Source of the DNA: a virus
Direction: 5' to 3' (one strand)
Virus record (IMG/VR): IMGVR_UViG_3300021964_008614
Coordinates: 1-56,986 of that record
Length of the DNA stretch: 56,986 nt
This document shows positions 1 through 7,700 of this stretch, in pieces; position 1 is the first letter of the stretch; each line of letters begins with the position of its first letter. A program made the position numbers and the translations under genes. Below the pieces are notes generated by a model. It ran no database searches, was not told where the DNA came from, and saw only the letters and a list, made by a program, of their open reading frames with translations.

Positions 1-1
1 T

Positions 2-871
2 AATTTTGCAGACAAGACAGACGAAAGCGAAATACAAAAAGGGCCTTATCCACAACAAGTAATAGATGAAGCAAACGAAGATTTAGAAACTTTTGTAGAT
101 TTTTTAAAAGGAGAATCAGTTGAAGTTTTACGTCCTGATGCTACTGATTGCAACTATTATAATTATTGTCCTCGAGACTCAGTATTTGTACACGATAAAC
201 TAACACTTGCAACTCCTATGCCTATTAGAGCAAGAAAAGGAGAATGGAGAGCGTTTGAAAAACATTTAAATAATCCTCGCAATATTCGATGTTATCATGA
301 AAGTAACTTATACAATACAGATTGTATTGGCAATAAAGATATACTTGCACTTACAGATTTTGAACCTGCGTTTGATGCCGCTAATATTATTCGTGCTAAT
401 GAAGATGTATTATATCTTGTAAGTAATAGCGGAAACGAATTAGGTGCAACACTGTTGCAAAATGCATTAGGTGACAGGGCAAAAGTACACTTACTAAAAG
501 ATGTTTACAGTTATATGCATATTGATAGTACTGTTGCTTTTTTACGTGAAGGATTATTACTTGCTAATCCAAGTAGAATAAAAAACAAAGAAGATTTGCC
601 AGAACCTTTTAGAAGTTGGGATATATTATGGTGTCCAGATCCAGTAGACATCGGACATTATCCTGGTTGGTGTAATGCAAGTACATGGATAAACATGAAT
701 CTTTTTAGTGTAAATACTAAGTTAGTTGCACTTGAAAAACATCAAGAGCCACTACGTAAAGCCTTAGAAGCACAAGGTATTGAATGTGCTATGTTGCCAA
801 TGAGGCATCAACGAACACTTGGCGGTGGATTTCACTGCGTAACATTGGATATTGAGAGAAATGTGGCATAA
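2..871 (+). CDS. Glycine amidinotransferase-like enzyme (5' end missing)
   Basis: The reading frame is open from base 2, so the true start lies left of the window and 289 codons are visible. It resembles the L-arginine:glycine / scyllo-inosamine-phosphate amidinotransferase family, which moves the amidino group of arginine to an amine through a covalent Cys intermediate. Visible family hallmarks are YCPRD near the left edge, the PMPIRARKGEW stretch at about 215-250, the catalytic-His motif MHIDST (about 513-530) followed by LREGLLLANP, and the near-terminal GGGFHCVT with the presumed nucleophile Cys. All catalytic landmarks are present, so it looks functional. It overlaps the next gene slightly and probably shares a transcript with it. 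The substrate cannot be read from sequence. As a host-like metabolic gene in a phage it may modify a small amine or a surface sugar. Confidence 0.8.
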   Translation, partial: NFADKTDESEIQKGPYPQQVIDEANEDLETFVDFLKGESVEVLRPDATDCNYYNYCPRDSVFVHDKLTLATPMPIRARKGEWRAFEKHLNNPRNIRCYHESNLYNTDCIGNKDILALTDFEPAFDAANIIRANEDVLYLVSNSGNELGATLLQNALGDRAKVHLLKDVYSYMHIDSTVAFLREGLLLANPSRIKNKEDLPEPFRSWDILWCPDPVDIGHYPGWCNASTWINMNLFSVNTKLVALEKHQEPLRKALEAQGIECAMLPMRHQRTLGGGFHCVTLDIERNVA

Positions 872-1352
872 AGGTTACCTCCCTAAAATATGGGGCGAAG
901 GTTATAAAAGTTTTGATTATGTAAGACAACCTATTACAGGTGCAGAGTCTACTACTTGGCGTAAGCAAGGGTATACTCATAATACAACTACAGGCAAAAT
1001 GTATGATAGCAGAAATCCTATGCCTGATTGGACTACTGGTGTTGCAAATTTAATTAATTTAAAAAATCCAGGATTTGTTTTTTATAGAATGGATACACTT
1101 GATATTATGCCAGAACACGTTGACCATTTTACTACTTACTGTAAAGTGTTTAATCAAGACCGTAAAAATGTTAGACGTGCTATTGTGTTTTTGGAAGATT
1201 GGAAGCCGGGACATTATTTCCAAATTGATAACTCTGCTATTGTAAATTATAAAGCAGGAGAATATGTATTATGGCATCCTGATGTTCCCCATGCCGCAAG
1301 TAACATAGGCATAGAACCAAGATATACTTTACAAATTACTGGCACTTATTAA
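861..1352 (+). CDS. Probable Fe(II)/2-oxoglutarate-dependent oxygenase (aspartyl-hydroxylase-like)
   Basis: A 163-residue protein if translation starts at the ATG at 861; a TTG at 852 would add three residues. Its C-terminal half looks like a double-stranded beta-helix oxygenase: a candidate facial triad H86-x-D88 and H144 (in DVPHAASN), then R154 in EPRYTLQITG, placed where such enzymes bind 2-oxoglutarate. The LEDWKPGHYFQIDN and AGEYVLWHPD strands fit the same fold. The start overlaps the amidinotransferase gene and the stop overlaps the bases just before the next ATG, so the three genes look translationally coupled. The substrate is unknown; a peptide or a small metabolite is equally possible. 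Family assignment is inferred from motif spacing only. Confidence 0.6.
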   Translation: MWHKGYLPKIWGEGYKSFDYVRQPITGAESTTWRKQGYTHNTTTGKMYDSRNPMPDWTTGVANLINLKNPGFVFYRMDTLDIMPEHVDHFTTYCKVFNQDRKNVRRAIVFLEDWKPGHYFQIDNSAIVNYKAGEYVLWHPDVPHAASNIGIEPRYTLQITGTY

Positions 1353-1353
1353 A

Positions 1354-2379
1354 ATGTTTAAGCAAGATATTTTCTGGGGCAATTTGCCTGTTAAAACTAC
1401 AAAGTTAGGAGGAATGTTTACACAACTATTTGAACATTGGTATCCGGAAAATCCATTTATTATCTTTACTGGCACTAATAAAATAAACTTTGATAAATTT
1501 CCTCTAACTCCTAAATTAGTTAAAAAACTTAAAAAATTAGAAATATATCTTTATGAACCATTAAGTTTGTATGAAAAAGGTAAACAACATAATAGAGGAT
1601 TTTTTAGTGAATTCAAAGGTGGGGAAACACTTCGTGCTGATGAATTAGATAGTATCGAAGAGTTTAGTAAAAGACTTAATGCTTCTATTACTGTTTATAC
1701 TTGTAACTACAATGTACAAAAACATATTACAGATTATCCATTTGAACTAAAGTGTTTTGATATTTTCTTACGTAATCAATTTAATGGTGGTTCTATTACT
1801 GTAACAAATTCTATAGAAAAACGTTTTATTTGTCCTAATTGGCGTTACAGTAATCATAGAGAATTAATTATAAATCATATAAAAGACACGCCAGGTTACT
1901 ATAGTTGGGCATTTAGTGATCCACCATTATCGATAGATGTTAAATTAAAAAGCATCAACTCTGATTTTAAAAAATGGCCAGAAGGAAATGTGTCAAGTCC
2001 CCAAGGTTTGCATGAATACTATTTGAAATCGTTTTGTGTAGTTGCTAATGAAACACGGTTTTACGAACCTACAGGAAATTTCAGCGAAAAAACAAATAAT
2101 GCTATGATATATAAAAGGCCTTTTATTTGTGTTGCACCTCCGTTTACTTTAGAGTATATTAAAAAATTAGGTTTTAAAACATTTGATAAATGGTGGTCTG
2201 AAGAATACGATACTGAAACTAATCATGATAAAAGAATACAGATGATTTTCGATACATTAGATAGTATAAAAGAAAAAAGTATATACGATTTACAACTTAT
2301 TTTAAATGATATGCAAGATGTATTAGATTGGAATCAAAATCTTGCTAATAAAATTTTTAAAAATAAAATTATACTTTAG
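1354..2379 (+). CDS. Conserved phage/marine protein, glycosyltransferase-like C-terminus
   Basis: 341 residues, starting one base after the upstream stop with no clear Shine-Dalgarno sequence, so probably coupled. I do not recognise the N-terminal half. Residues about 242-300 carry the pattern FSEKTNNAMIYKRPFI, then a hydrophobic turn, GFKTFDKWWSEEYD and a following Arg. Proteins with this pattern are often found in surface-polysaccharide clusters and are annotated as glycosyltransferase-like. An internal ATG at 1414 follows AGGAGG, but with only one base of spacing, so the upstream start is preferred. The last 11 bases overlap the end of the convergent radical SAM gene. Function is inferred weakly from this motif and from the glycosyltransferases next door. 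Confidence 0.45.
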   Translation: MFKQDIFWGNLPVKTTKLGGMFTQLFEHWYPENPFIIFTGTNKINFDKFPLTPKLVKKLKKLEIYLYEPLSLYEKGKQHNRGFFSEFKGGETLRADELDSIEEFSKRLNASITVYTCNYNVQKHITDYPFELKCFDIFLRNQFNGGSITVTNSIEKRFICPNWRYSNHRELIINHIKDTPGYYSWAFSDPPLSIDVKLKSINSDFKKWPEGNVSSPQGLHEYYLKSFCVVANETRFYEPTGNFSEKTNNAMIYKRPFICVAPPFTLEYIKKLGFKTFDKWWSEEYDTETNHDKRIQMIFDTLDSIKEKSIYDLQLILNDMQDVLDWNQNLANKIFKNKIIL

Positions 2380-3739
2380 ATTGACAACTTAAATAAAATT
2401 CTTCCAATTCAGGAAACACTTCGGTCATTTTAATACCAGTACGACTATCATATTCATTAAACCAAGTATAGAAATTTTTATGCCCATTAAGTAACTTAGC
2501 ATCGTCATAATTTGTTTTACGCATATAATCTACTACCCTACGAAATCGTTCGTATTCTAACAAACTAAATTTTGTTCTATCAGCATCATTAATATTTTCT
2601 GCTATAAATTTTAAATGCTTTTCCATATATGGCATAAAGGTATCTTTAGGCAATATATTCATATCAAATTGAATAGGGTCTCTAAGATATGGTGTATCAA
2701 ATCTTATATTTTGCCATTGTGTTTTATTATTTTTATTGTACTTACTACGCCACTCGAGTATCTTTTTCAGTAATTTATCAAAACTTGTGACCGCAAATAA
2801 ATTAAATGTAATCATAAATGTTACAGGGTATCCAAGATTTTTAAGATAATAATCAAGATTACGTTCCCATAGGCCTAAATCTAATCCCCTACGAGTATAA
2901 CTTGCTCTTGGCCCCCAAGTATCAATGCTTGTATATAATTTGAAACTTCTAATACAATTTTTTTCTTTAAGTAGTTTAATTCTTTCAACAAGTTTTTGCA
3001 CAAGTTTTTCTTTTACTCCCATATTACTATTAAGTTCGATTTGAATATGTGGTTTAGGATTTTGTTCAAGTTCGTCGAATAGCCTCCAAGTACTCTTATG
3101 CATTAAAGGTTCACCTCCCGTGATACGTAAGATATTAAGAGTCTTGGAGACTTCCGGCCACCACTTCCACCATGCATCAACATATGGATTTGTTTGTTCA
3201 TCAAATAATTCAAGCCAGTCAATGTCGTTGCGATGCACAGTACTGTCTTTGTATGGTCCATGCTTTTTTATTTCGTTGAAATAACTTGTGCTAAATTTAG
3301 GATGGCAGTATCCACATTTAAAATTACATTCATTTGAAAAATTTACTTCTATATACTCAGGATTAATATCATAATCCCACGGGTTACTTTTAATTTCTTC
3401 TATACGTTCGGGTTTATATATACTTGCAGTTTTGATGTGTCGATCACTAATATAATCTTTACCCATACATTCAATGTTCCAACAATATTGACACCCGCTC
3501 GGCTTTTCCCCTTCAAGCATTTGCTTACGCTCTTGTTTCTTCTGAGGCGTATTATGAAGTTGACTTGGATTATCAATTAATCCTTCAAGTGGAATTTTGT
3601 GAGGTGCTGGATGATAACAACTGTGTGTTTCACCTGTTTGCAAATATATAGTTACATGATGCCATTTAGCCAAGCAGAATGTAGGAGATATCTTATCAAT
3701 CTCCGGCATTATTTTTTTAATTTGATCTACTTCACTCAT
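2369..3739 (-). CDS. Radical SAM protein with extra N-terminal cysteine cluster (twitch/SPASM-like)
   Basis: 456 residues. The [4Fe-4S]-SAM motif is CNFKCGYC at C138, C142 and C145, followed by RITGGEPLMHK, the glycine-rich SAM-binding strand. Upstream, at about residues 20-95, lie further cysteines (FCLAKW, HSCYHP and CQYCWNIEC), the arrangement expected for an auxiliary iron-sulphur cluster of the SPASM/twitch type. Such enzymes do radical chemistry on peptides, nucleotides or sugars. The ATG overlaps the upstream gene by four bases (ATGA), so it belongs to the leftward accessory operon with glycosyltransferases and an oxygenase. No peptide substrate gene of the RiPP-precursor kind is evident next to it. 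Substrate unknown; the fold call is strong. Confidence 0.85.
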   Translation of the reverse strand: MSEVDQIKKIMPEIDKISPTFCLAKWHHVTIYLQTGETHSCYHPAPHKIPLEGLIDNPSQLHNTPQKKQERKQMLEGEKPSGCQYCWNIECMGKDYISDRHIKTASIYKPERIEEIKSNPWDYDINPEYIEVNFSNECNFKCGYCHPKFSTSYFNEIKKHGPYKDSTVHRNDIDWLELFDEQTNPYVDAWWKWWPEVSKTLNILRITGGEPLMHKSTWRLFDELEQNPKPHIQIELNSNMGVKEKLVQKLVERIKLLKEKNCIRSFKLYTSIDTWGPRASYTRRGLDLGLWERNLDYYLKNLGYPVTFMITFNLFAVTSFDKLLKKILEWRSKYNKNNKTQWQNIRFDTPYLRDPIQFDMNILPKDTFMPYMEKHLKFIAENINDADRTKFSLLEYERFRRVVDYMRKTNYDDAKLLNGHKNFYTWFNEYDSRTGIKMTEVFPELEEFYLSCQSKV

Positions 3740-4623
3740 TTACGTCTTATAACTCTATCACTATTAATGTAAACAGTTTTAAAGAATTCACTTTGTAATT
3801 TATCAAAGGGAATAACAGCAATTGGTATATCTAATTCGTTAATCAATTTTTTGCCTAACTCCTTACATTCTTCAGACACGTTTATGTCTTTATGTTGTTC
3901 CCACAAACTATTTAAATATGTAAAATCTCTTGTTTGTGTGTGATCCCATTCAGTTAGTAAATTCATATAAGTTCCAAGTCTTGCACCGTAGACTGCCCAT
4001 ATGCCGTTTGGAATATCACAACCTACCATTTGCCAAATATAAAGTCTATGTCTGTTTTGCCACCACAAGGTGTTTATATCTTCAATTGGTTTTCCTCTAT
4101 CCAAACTCATTTTAACACCTTCACGAAAACCTGCTCTCCATGCTTGTTGAGGTGTAGATGTAATAATGCTGGTTGAATAATTGTCATTAAGTTGATAATA
4201 GTTGTCAAAATAACAAAACTCAATACTTGTTTCATTACTACCGTCTGTGTTTTCATGAGTTTTCATATTTTTAACAAACTCTTTAGTCCACATTTTTAAA
4301 CTACCATTGCCGTACATAAGTCCATTAGCATTAATTTTTCCACACCAACTAAATTGATAGTCGTCGTCTACTCCTAATTTGTCTAAATCTAAAGAGACTT
4401 GCATAAATTTAGGATCAACAATAGTATCTCCATCTACTGTAACAAAATGTTTTGTGTCTGATAAATCAGCACAGGCTTTGTGTGCCGCATCTGATCCTTC
4501 TACACCGTGTACACGCTTTGCCCACGGGATCTTACGTTGTAGATCTGCCCAATTTTCTTCAGCATTAGGCTCGTCATAACTTAAAAAGATGATATCTACA
4601 TCTTGAATTTTAATTATCGACAA
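3736..4623 (-). CDS. Glycosyltransferase family 2-like protein
   Basis: 295 residues, starting at a TTG with GGAG six bases upstream. The N-terminus (DVDIIFLSYDEPNAEENW) forms a typical nucleotide-binding first strand of a GT-A fold. The metal-binding motif is D64-G-D66 in HFVTVDGDTIVDP, preceded by a segment that tracks a value drifting from a reference (GVEGSDAAHKAC). This suits a metal-dependent nucleotide-sugar transferase acting in the cytoplasm. It overlaps both operon neighbours. The likely role is glycosylation of a virion protein, phage DNA or host surface glycan; the sequence does not say which. Confidence 0.65.
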   Translation of the reverse strand: MSIIKIQDVDIIFLSYDEPNAEENWADLQRKIPWAKRVHGVEGSDAAHKACADLSDTKHFVTVDGDTIVDPKFMQVSLDLDKLGVDDDYQFSWCGKINANGLMYGNGSLKMWTKEFVKNMKTHENTDGSNETSIEFCYFDNYYQLNDNYSTSIITSTPQQAWRAGFREGVKMSLDRGKPIEDINTLWWQNRHRLYIWQMVGCDIPNGIWAVYGARLGTYMNLLTEWDHTQTRDFTYLNSLWEQHKDINVSEECKELGKKLINELDIPIAVIPFDKLQSEFFKTVYINSDRVIRRK

Positions 4624-5173
4624 TTTCTACTCCATAACTATTAAACATTTTGTTTGTATATACGTCAAAGTCTATTATAGCATCACTATCATCAAAATGC
4701 AAGACTAAATTGTCACTTGCTAAATTAAATTGCAAAGAACGATATAATACATATGGGTCGTTCTTTTTAACAATACTAAAATTTTTGATAGTGTTTAATG
4801 TTACATTATTTGATTTAAGTGTTTTGGTAAATAATTCACCAAATTTAATCTGCCATTGGCCTTTAGAATAATTTTTTACCAAAATAATATCTGCATCTCT
4901 GTTATTCTGTAGTTTGTACAAACTATTATTAACATTGTATTCATAATGTGTTTCATCGTAGATGTTTTTTAATTCGTACAGTAAAGATGTAGTATTGAAT
5001 AATACATTATAATGCTTAAATTTTTCTCTTCCAGATGCCAACCCTTCTACATCTTTAAAATCTACTTCAATATAGTTTTTAGACTGGGGATAACTTGTCA
5101 ATGTTAGAACATTGCCAGTTTTCGGGTCAAACTCTACATACGTAGAAACATCATCTTTAATAACTTTGTTCAT
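4610..5173 (-). CDS. Hypothetical accessory protein
   Basis: 187 residues, not recognised. It starts at an ATG preceded by AAGGC and overlaps both neighbours (17 bases with the oxygenase upstream, 14 with the glycosyltransferase downstream), which supports real translation in the operon. The sequence is rich in Asn, Tyr and Lys, with a repeated hydrophobic/charged alternation suggestive of beta structure (for example FDPKTGNVLTLTSYP and YVLYRSLQFNLASDNLVL). No catalytic motif, signal peptide or membrane segment is visible. Its position between a glycosyltransferase and an oxygenase suggests a part in the same modification pathway, which is inference only. Confidence 0.55.
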   Translation of the reverse strand: MNKVIKDDVSTYVEFDPKTGNVLTLTSYPQSKNYIEVDFKDVEGLASGREKFKHYNVLFNTTSLLYELKNIYDETHYEYNVNNSLYKLQNNRDADIILVKNYSKGQWQIKFGELFTKTLKSNNVTLNTIKNFSIVKKNDPYVLYRSLQFNLASDNLVLHFDDSDAIIDFDVYTNKMFNSYGVEIVDN

Positions 5174-5723
5174 CAGTTGCCTTATAAAAGTCAGAAATGT
5201 CTACGTCCATATTCCAACTTATAATTGTTTTTATTTCTTTTGTTTGATTTATAGGTGCTCGGTGTACAGTCCAACTTGGAAATGTAATTATATCTCCTTC
5301 TTGAACATTGAAGTTGTGTGCATTACCTGTTACAGGATCAATCCATTGCGTTACCGGAGTTTCTCCAGGTAAATCTAAAAAATACACACTTGTAAAATTG
5401 CACCCATGAACATGCCAACTGTGTTTACCACCTGTTGCATACTGTTGAAACCATATTTCATGTATTGTGAATGTTTCATATTTGAACTGTTTCATCCAGT
5501 TCTTAAGATGTTCATTCAAATCAAATTGTAAAACTTTTAACCATTCTCTATTTGGGTCGAATCTTCCAGGTCCCCAGTCACAACGTGTAATATCATTATT
5601 AGGGCCAAAGATTTTTTCTACAAGTGTAGTATTATTAATAGCATCTAATAACTCTTTTTTCTTAGAGTCATGTGCTTGAAATTTTTCAGGTTTAACTGGA
5701 AATTGTATAATTGAATCTGTCAT
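5157..5723 (-). CDS. Fe(II)/2-oxoglutarate oxygenase (2OG-FeII_Oxy_5-like)
   Basis: 188 residues from the ATG at 5723, chosen because GGAGAA lies seven bases upstream; the frame stays open a further 22 codons but without a ribosome binding site. Metal ligands are H104-x-H106 in HSWHVHG and H154 in FPSWTVHRAP, with the GDIITFPS strand and a C-terminal TIISWN strand. This matches the putative 2OG-Fe(II) oxygenase family common in marine phages and bacteria. It overlaps the upstream glycosyltransferase gene by 32 bases and the downstream gene by 17. Such enzymes hydroxylate proteins, nucleic acids or small molecules; this one's substrate is unknown. It is the second oxygenase in the accessory region, unrelated at sequence level to the one at 861-1352. 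Confidence 0.75.
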   Translation of the reverse strand: MTDSIIQFPVKPEKFQAHDSKKKELLDAINNTTLVEKIFGPNNDITRCDWGPGRFDPNREWLKVLQFDLNEHLKNWMKQFKYETFTIHEIWFQQYATGGKHSWHVHGCNFTSVYFLDLPGETPVTQWIDPVTGNAHNFNVQEGDIITFPSWTVHRAPINQTKEIKTIISWNMDVDISDFYKATDEQSY

Positions 5724-6525
5724 AAAATTTCTCCGTAAAATCTTTTTCAGTATAATGAAAAACTGTGTTTTGTAAATGTCCGCCAACACGCATTTGTTTT
5801 TTATCGTTTACAAAGCAACTAATCCTGTCTTGCCATTTTTTAGTTTGCGTTTTCCATGGTTGAGCATAAGGTTTCATATGAACAAAATTAGGAAAAGGTG
5901 TAACAGCATTAGTTACTTTATCTTCGACTCCTAAAACTCTAATAGTAATTGCTGTGCATACATCTACACTTAAAAATTTTTGCATTTTCTTAGGAGCATA
6001 TTTTTCATAATAGTATTCCCAGTTTTTCATTACTTCTTCTAAGCAAGTATAAAATTTTTTAGCAAAGTCTGACTTCTTGAAATAATGTAGTGCTACATAT
6101 GTATCTGGTAAATTATTCTGTTCAAACATTTTCCTATAATATGTTGCATTAAGTTTACATTGTTTATAATCAGTTACTTTAGTGGTATAGAATACTTCAT
6201 AGTTTTTCATTAAGTTCCACCAATGTGTTAGATTATTGCACACTATCATGTCTGTATCTAAGACAAAAGTTTCATTATATGGACAAGCATGGTAAATCTT
6301 CCAACGATTTTGGACTTTCCATTTATGTTCTTCTGCTTTATCTTCCCACGGTATAGGTACAATGTCGTCAAATAAGTTTTCTTTAATCCACTCGTTATCT
6401 TCATTTGTAATTAAACAAATTTTACTATCTGGATTTGTGTTACGAATACTCATTGCCAACAACTCTGCCTGACGAATATAGTTATCTTGTCCGTTGTTTT
6501 GTGCAAGAACTGTAAAATTAGGCAT
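5692..6525 (-). CDS. Glycosyltransferase-like protein with DxD motif
   Basis: 277 residues from the ATG at 6525, which has GAGAGA six bases upstream; an upstream TTG at 6531 would add two residues. The DxD motif D90-T-D92 lies in ETFVLDTDMIV, the usual position for a GT8-like or GT-A fold (nascent strand, metal site, then a hydrophobic strand). The opening FTVLAQNNGQDNYIRQAELLAMSIR resembles the start of the following paralogue at 6518-7339. It most likely transfers a sugar from a nucleotide donor with a divalent metal. The overlap with both neighbours places it in the leftward operon. The acceptor is unknown. Confidence 0.6.
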   Translation of the reverse strand: MPNFTVLAQNNGQDNYIRQAELLAMSIRNTNPDSKICLITNEDNEWIKENLFDDIVPIPWEDKAEEHKWKVQNRWKIYHACPYNETFVLDTDMIVCNNLTHWWNLMKNYEVFYTTKVTDYKQCKLNATYYRKMFEQNNLPDTYVALHYFKKSDFAKKFYTCLEEVMKNWEYYYEKYAPKKMQKFLSVDVCTAITIRVLGVEDKVTNAVTPFPNFVHMKPYAQPWKTQTKKWQDRISCFVNDKKQMRVGGHLQNTVFHYTEKDFTEKFYDRFNYTISS

Positions 6526-7339
6526 TAGCAATCTCTCTACTTAAACTAAATTTATTCATAATGTGTAAGTTTGTATCTTTAGATTTTAATAAAGTATATT
6601 CACCTGTTCTATTTTGTTTTTCAACTAACATAGTTAATTCATTATTATCAATCTTATGCAATATATCTTTTGCAGTTGAATAAATCATCTTACCTGGCAA
6701 CTCTTTGACATTACCCATAATATGAGCCGCTATACTAAATGCATAGTCATTCCTAAAAACTGTGCTTGTAATTTGATATAAGTTCCTATAGTGTTGATAA
6801 TTATTTTTAATATGTTTTATGACATCAAAGAATGCTTTATTTTCCGGATCTTTTGTAAAATATACACAAGTTGCCCAGTAGAATTTGATGCTGGTTTCAC
6901 TGATGTAAGAAAATTCTGATGCATCACGCCAACCTGATACATCTAAAGACTTGCTATACATCATAAGTTTATTAGAACTTTCAAATACTTTGCTTAAGAT
7001 GTTGTTTGATATAATGTAATCTGTATCAAGAATTAGTGTTTGTTGATATGGTGTTAGATCATATGCATCGCTTCTGGTAAAATTCTTAAAGTCTAATACC
7101 TTTTTTGATAGAGATCCATCGAAATATGTTTTTTTATTTTTTTGTTCTACTGCATGACCATAAATGTCATCAAATACTTCAAGACCGTTATAGTGTTTTA
7201 CTACTCTTTGAACATCATCAGTAACAAGAGTAGTAGGTAAATTCATATATTGCTTTATACGACCTGCTAAGAAACAAGCCTGGGCAACATAGTCTATTTG
7301 TTCATTGTTAAATGCAAATAATAAAACACCGCGTGTCAT
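6518..7339 (-). CDS. Glycosyltransferase-like protein with DxD motif (paralogue of 5692-6525)
   Basis: 273 residues. It has the same layout as the downstream gene: an N-terminal strand (GVLLFAFNNEQIDYVAQA) followed by a DxD motif, D105-T-D107, in QTLILDTDYIISNN. The two genes overlap and probably arose by duplication, although the residues between motifs have diverged widely. It overlaps the next gene upstream by four bases (ATGA coupling). Expected chemistry is metal-dependent sugar transfer. No signal peptide or membrane segment is seen, so it should act in the cytoplasm. The acceptor is unknown. Confidence 0.6.
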   Translation of the reverse strand: MTRGVLLFAFNNEQIDYVAQACFLAGRIKQYMNLPTTLVTDDVQRVVKHYNGLEVFDDIYGHAVEQKNKKTYFDGSLSKKVLDFKNFTRSDAYDLTPYQQTLILDTDYIISNNILSKVFESSNKLMMYSKSLDVSGWRDASEFSYISETSIKFYWATCVYFTKDPENKAFFDVIKHIKNNYQHYRNLYQITSTVFRNDYAFSIAAHIMGNVKELPGKMIYSTAKDILHKIDNNELTMLVEKQNRTGEYTLLKSKDTNLHIMNKFSLSREIANA

Positions 7340-7677
7340 TTTACCAAACCGTCAACTGATCTACTTTTTTGTAATTTCTTATATTCTGTGTAGTATTCAT
7401 TCGACGCTGTAAAGTATTTGTCAGTAATATCTTCTAAAAACTCATTAACTTGTATTTCAATAGGAATATTATTATCATCAACAAGTACAGATGTTTCTTG
7501 ACCTGTTTGTTGTAACATGTAAACAAAGTTTATTAATTCTTTTGTAAGTGTAAATTGGCCGCCAGCATAGAAATGAATAGTGTCTGTTACGAACTTTTCT
7601 TGTAACATACGTTTTTGATTTTCAAGAGTAGCAGTGTAATTGCCAAACTCTAAGGCTTTTGATAACTTTTCGTCCAT
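7336..7677 (-). CDS. Conserved small phage protein of unknown function
   Basis: 113 residues, mostly predicted helix with charged ends. The stretch MDEKLSKALEFGNYTATLENQKRM and the middle segment TIHFYAGGQFTLTKELINFVY look like a small structural or chaperone protein linked to neighbouring fibre genes in marine T4-like phages; I cannot name it. No Shine-Dalgarno sequence precedes the ATG. Instead a late-promoter-like AGTAAATA ends exactly five bases before it (see promoter at 7683), so the message may be leaderless. It is the first gene of the leftward accessory operon, so late expression would extend to the glycosyltransferases downstream. Confidence 0.65.
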   Translation of the reverse strand: MDEKLSKALEFGNYTATLENQKRMLQEKFVTDTIHFYAGGQFTLTKELINFVYMLQQTGQETSVLVDDNNIPIEIQVNEFLEDITDKYFTASNEYYTEYKKLQKSRSVDGLVK

Positions 7678-7682
7678 AGTAA

Positions 7683-7690
7683 TATTTACT
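7683..7690 (-). promoter_or_regulatory. Possible T4-type late promoter (AGTAAATA)
   Basis: Read on the minus strand, AGTAAATA differs from the T4 late consensus TATAAATA at the first two positions. It ends five bases before the ATG at 7677, so the T4 spacing (box at -13 to -6) would put the transcript start on the A of the ATG. It is weaker than the other late boxes in the window. Confidence 0.4.
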
Positions 7691-7700
7691 ATGTTAAGTG

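Noticed and set aside
1414-2379. Alternative start at ATG 1414 after AGGAGG
   Set aside because: Only one base separates the Shine-Dalgarno core from ATG; the upstream ATG gives translational coupling with the previous gene.
5724-5789. 22-residue N-terminal extension of the 2OG oxygenase
   Set aside because: It overlaps the upstream glycosyltransferase and has no ribosome binding site, whereas ATG 5723 has GGAGAA at good spacing.
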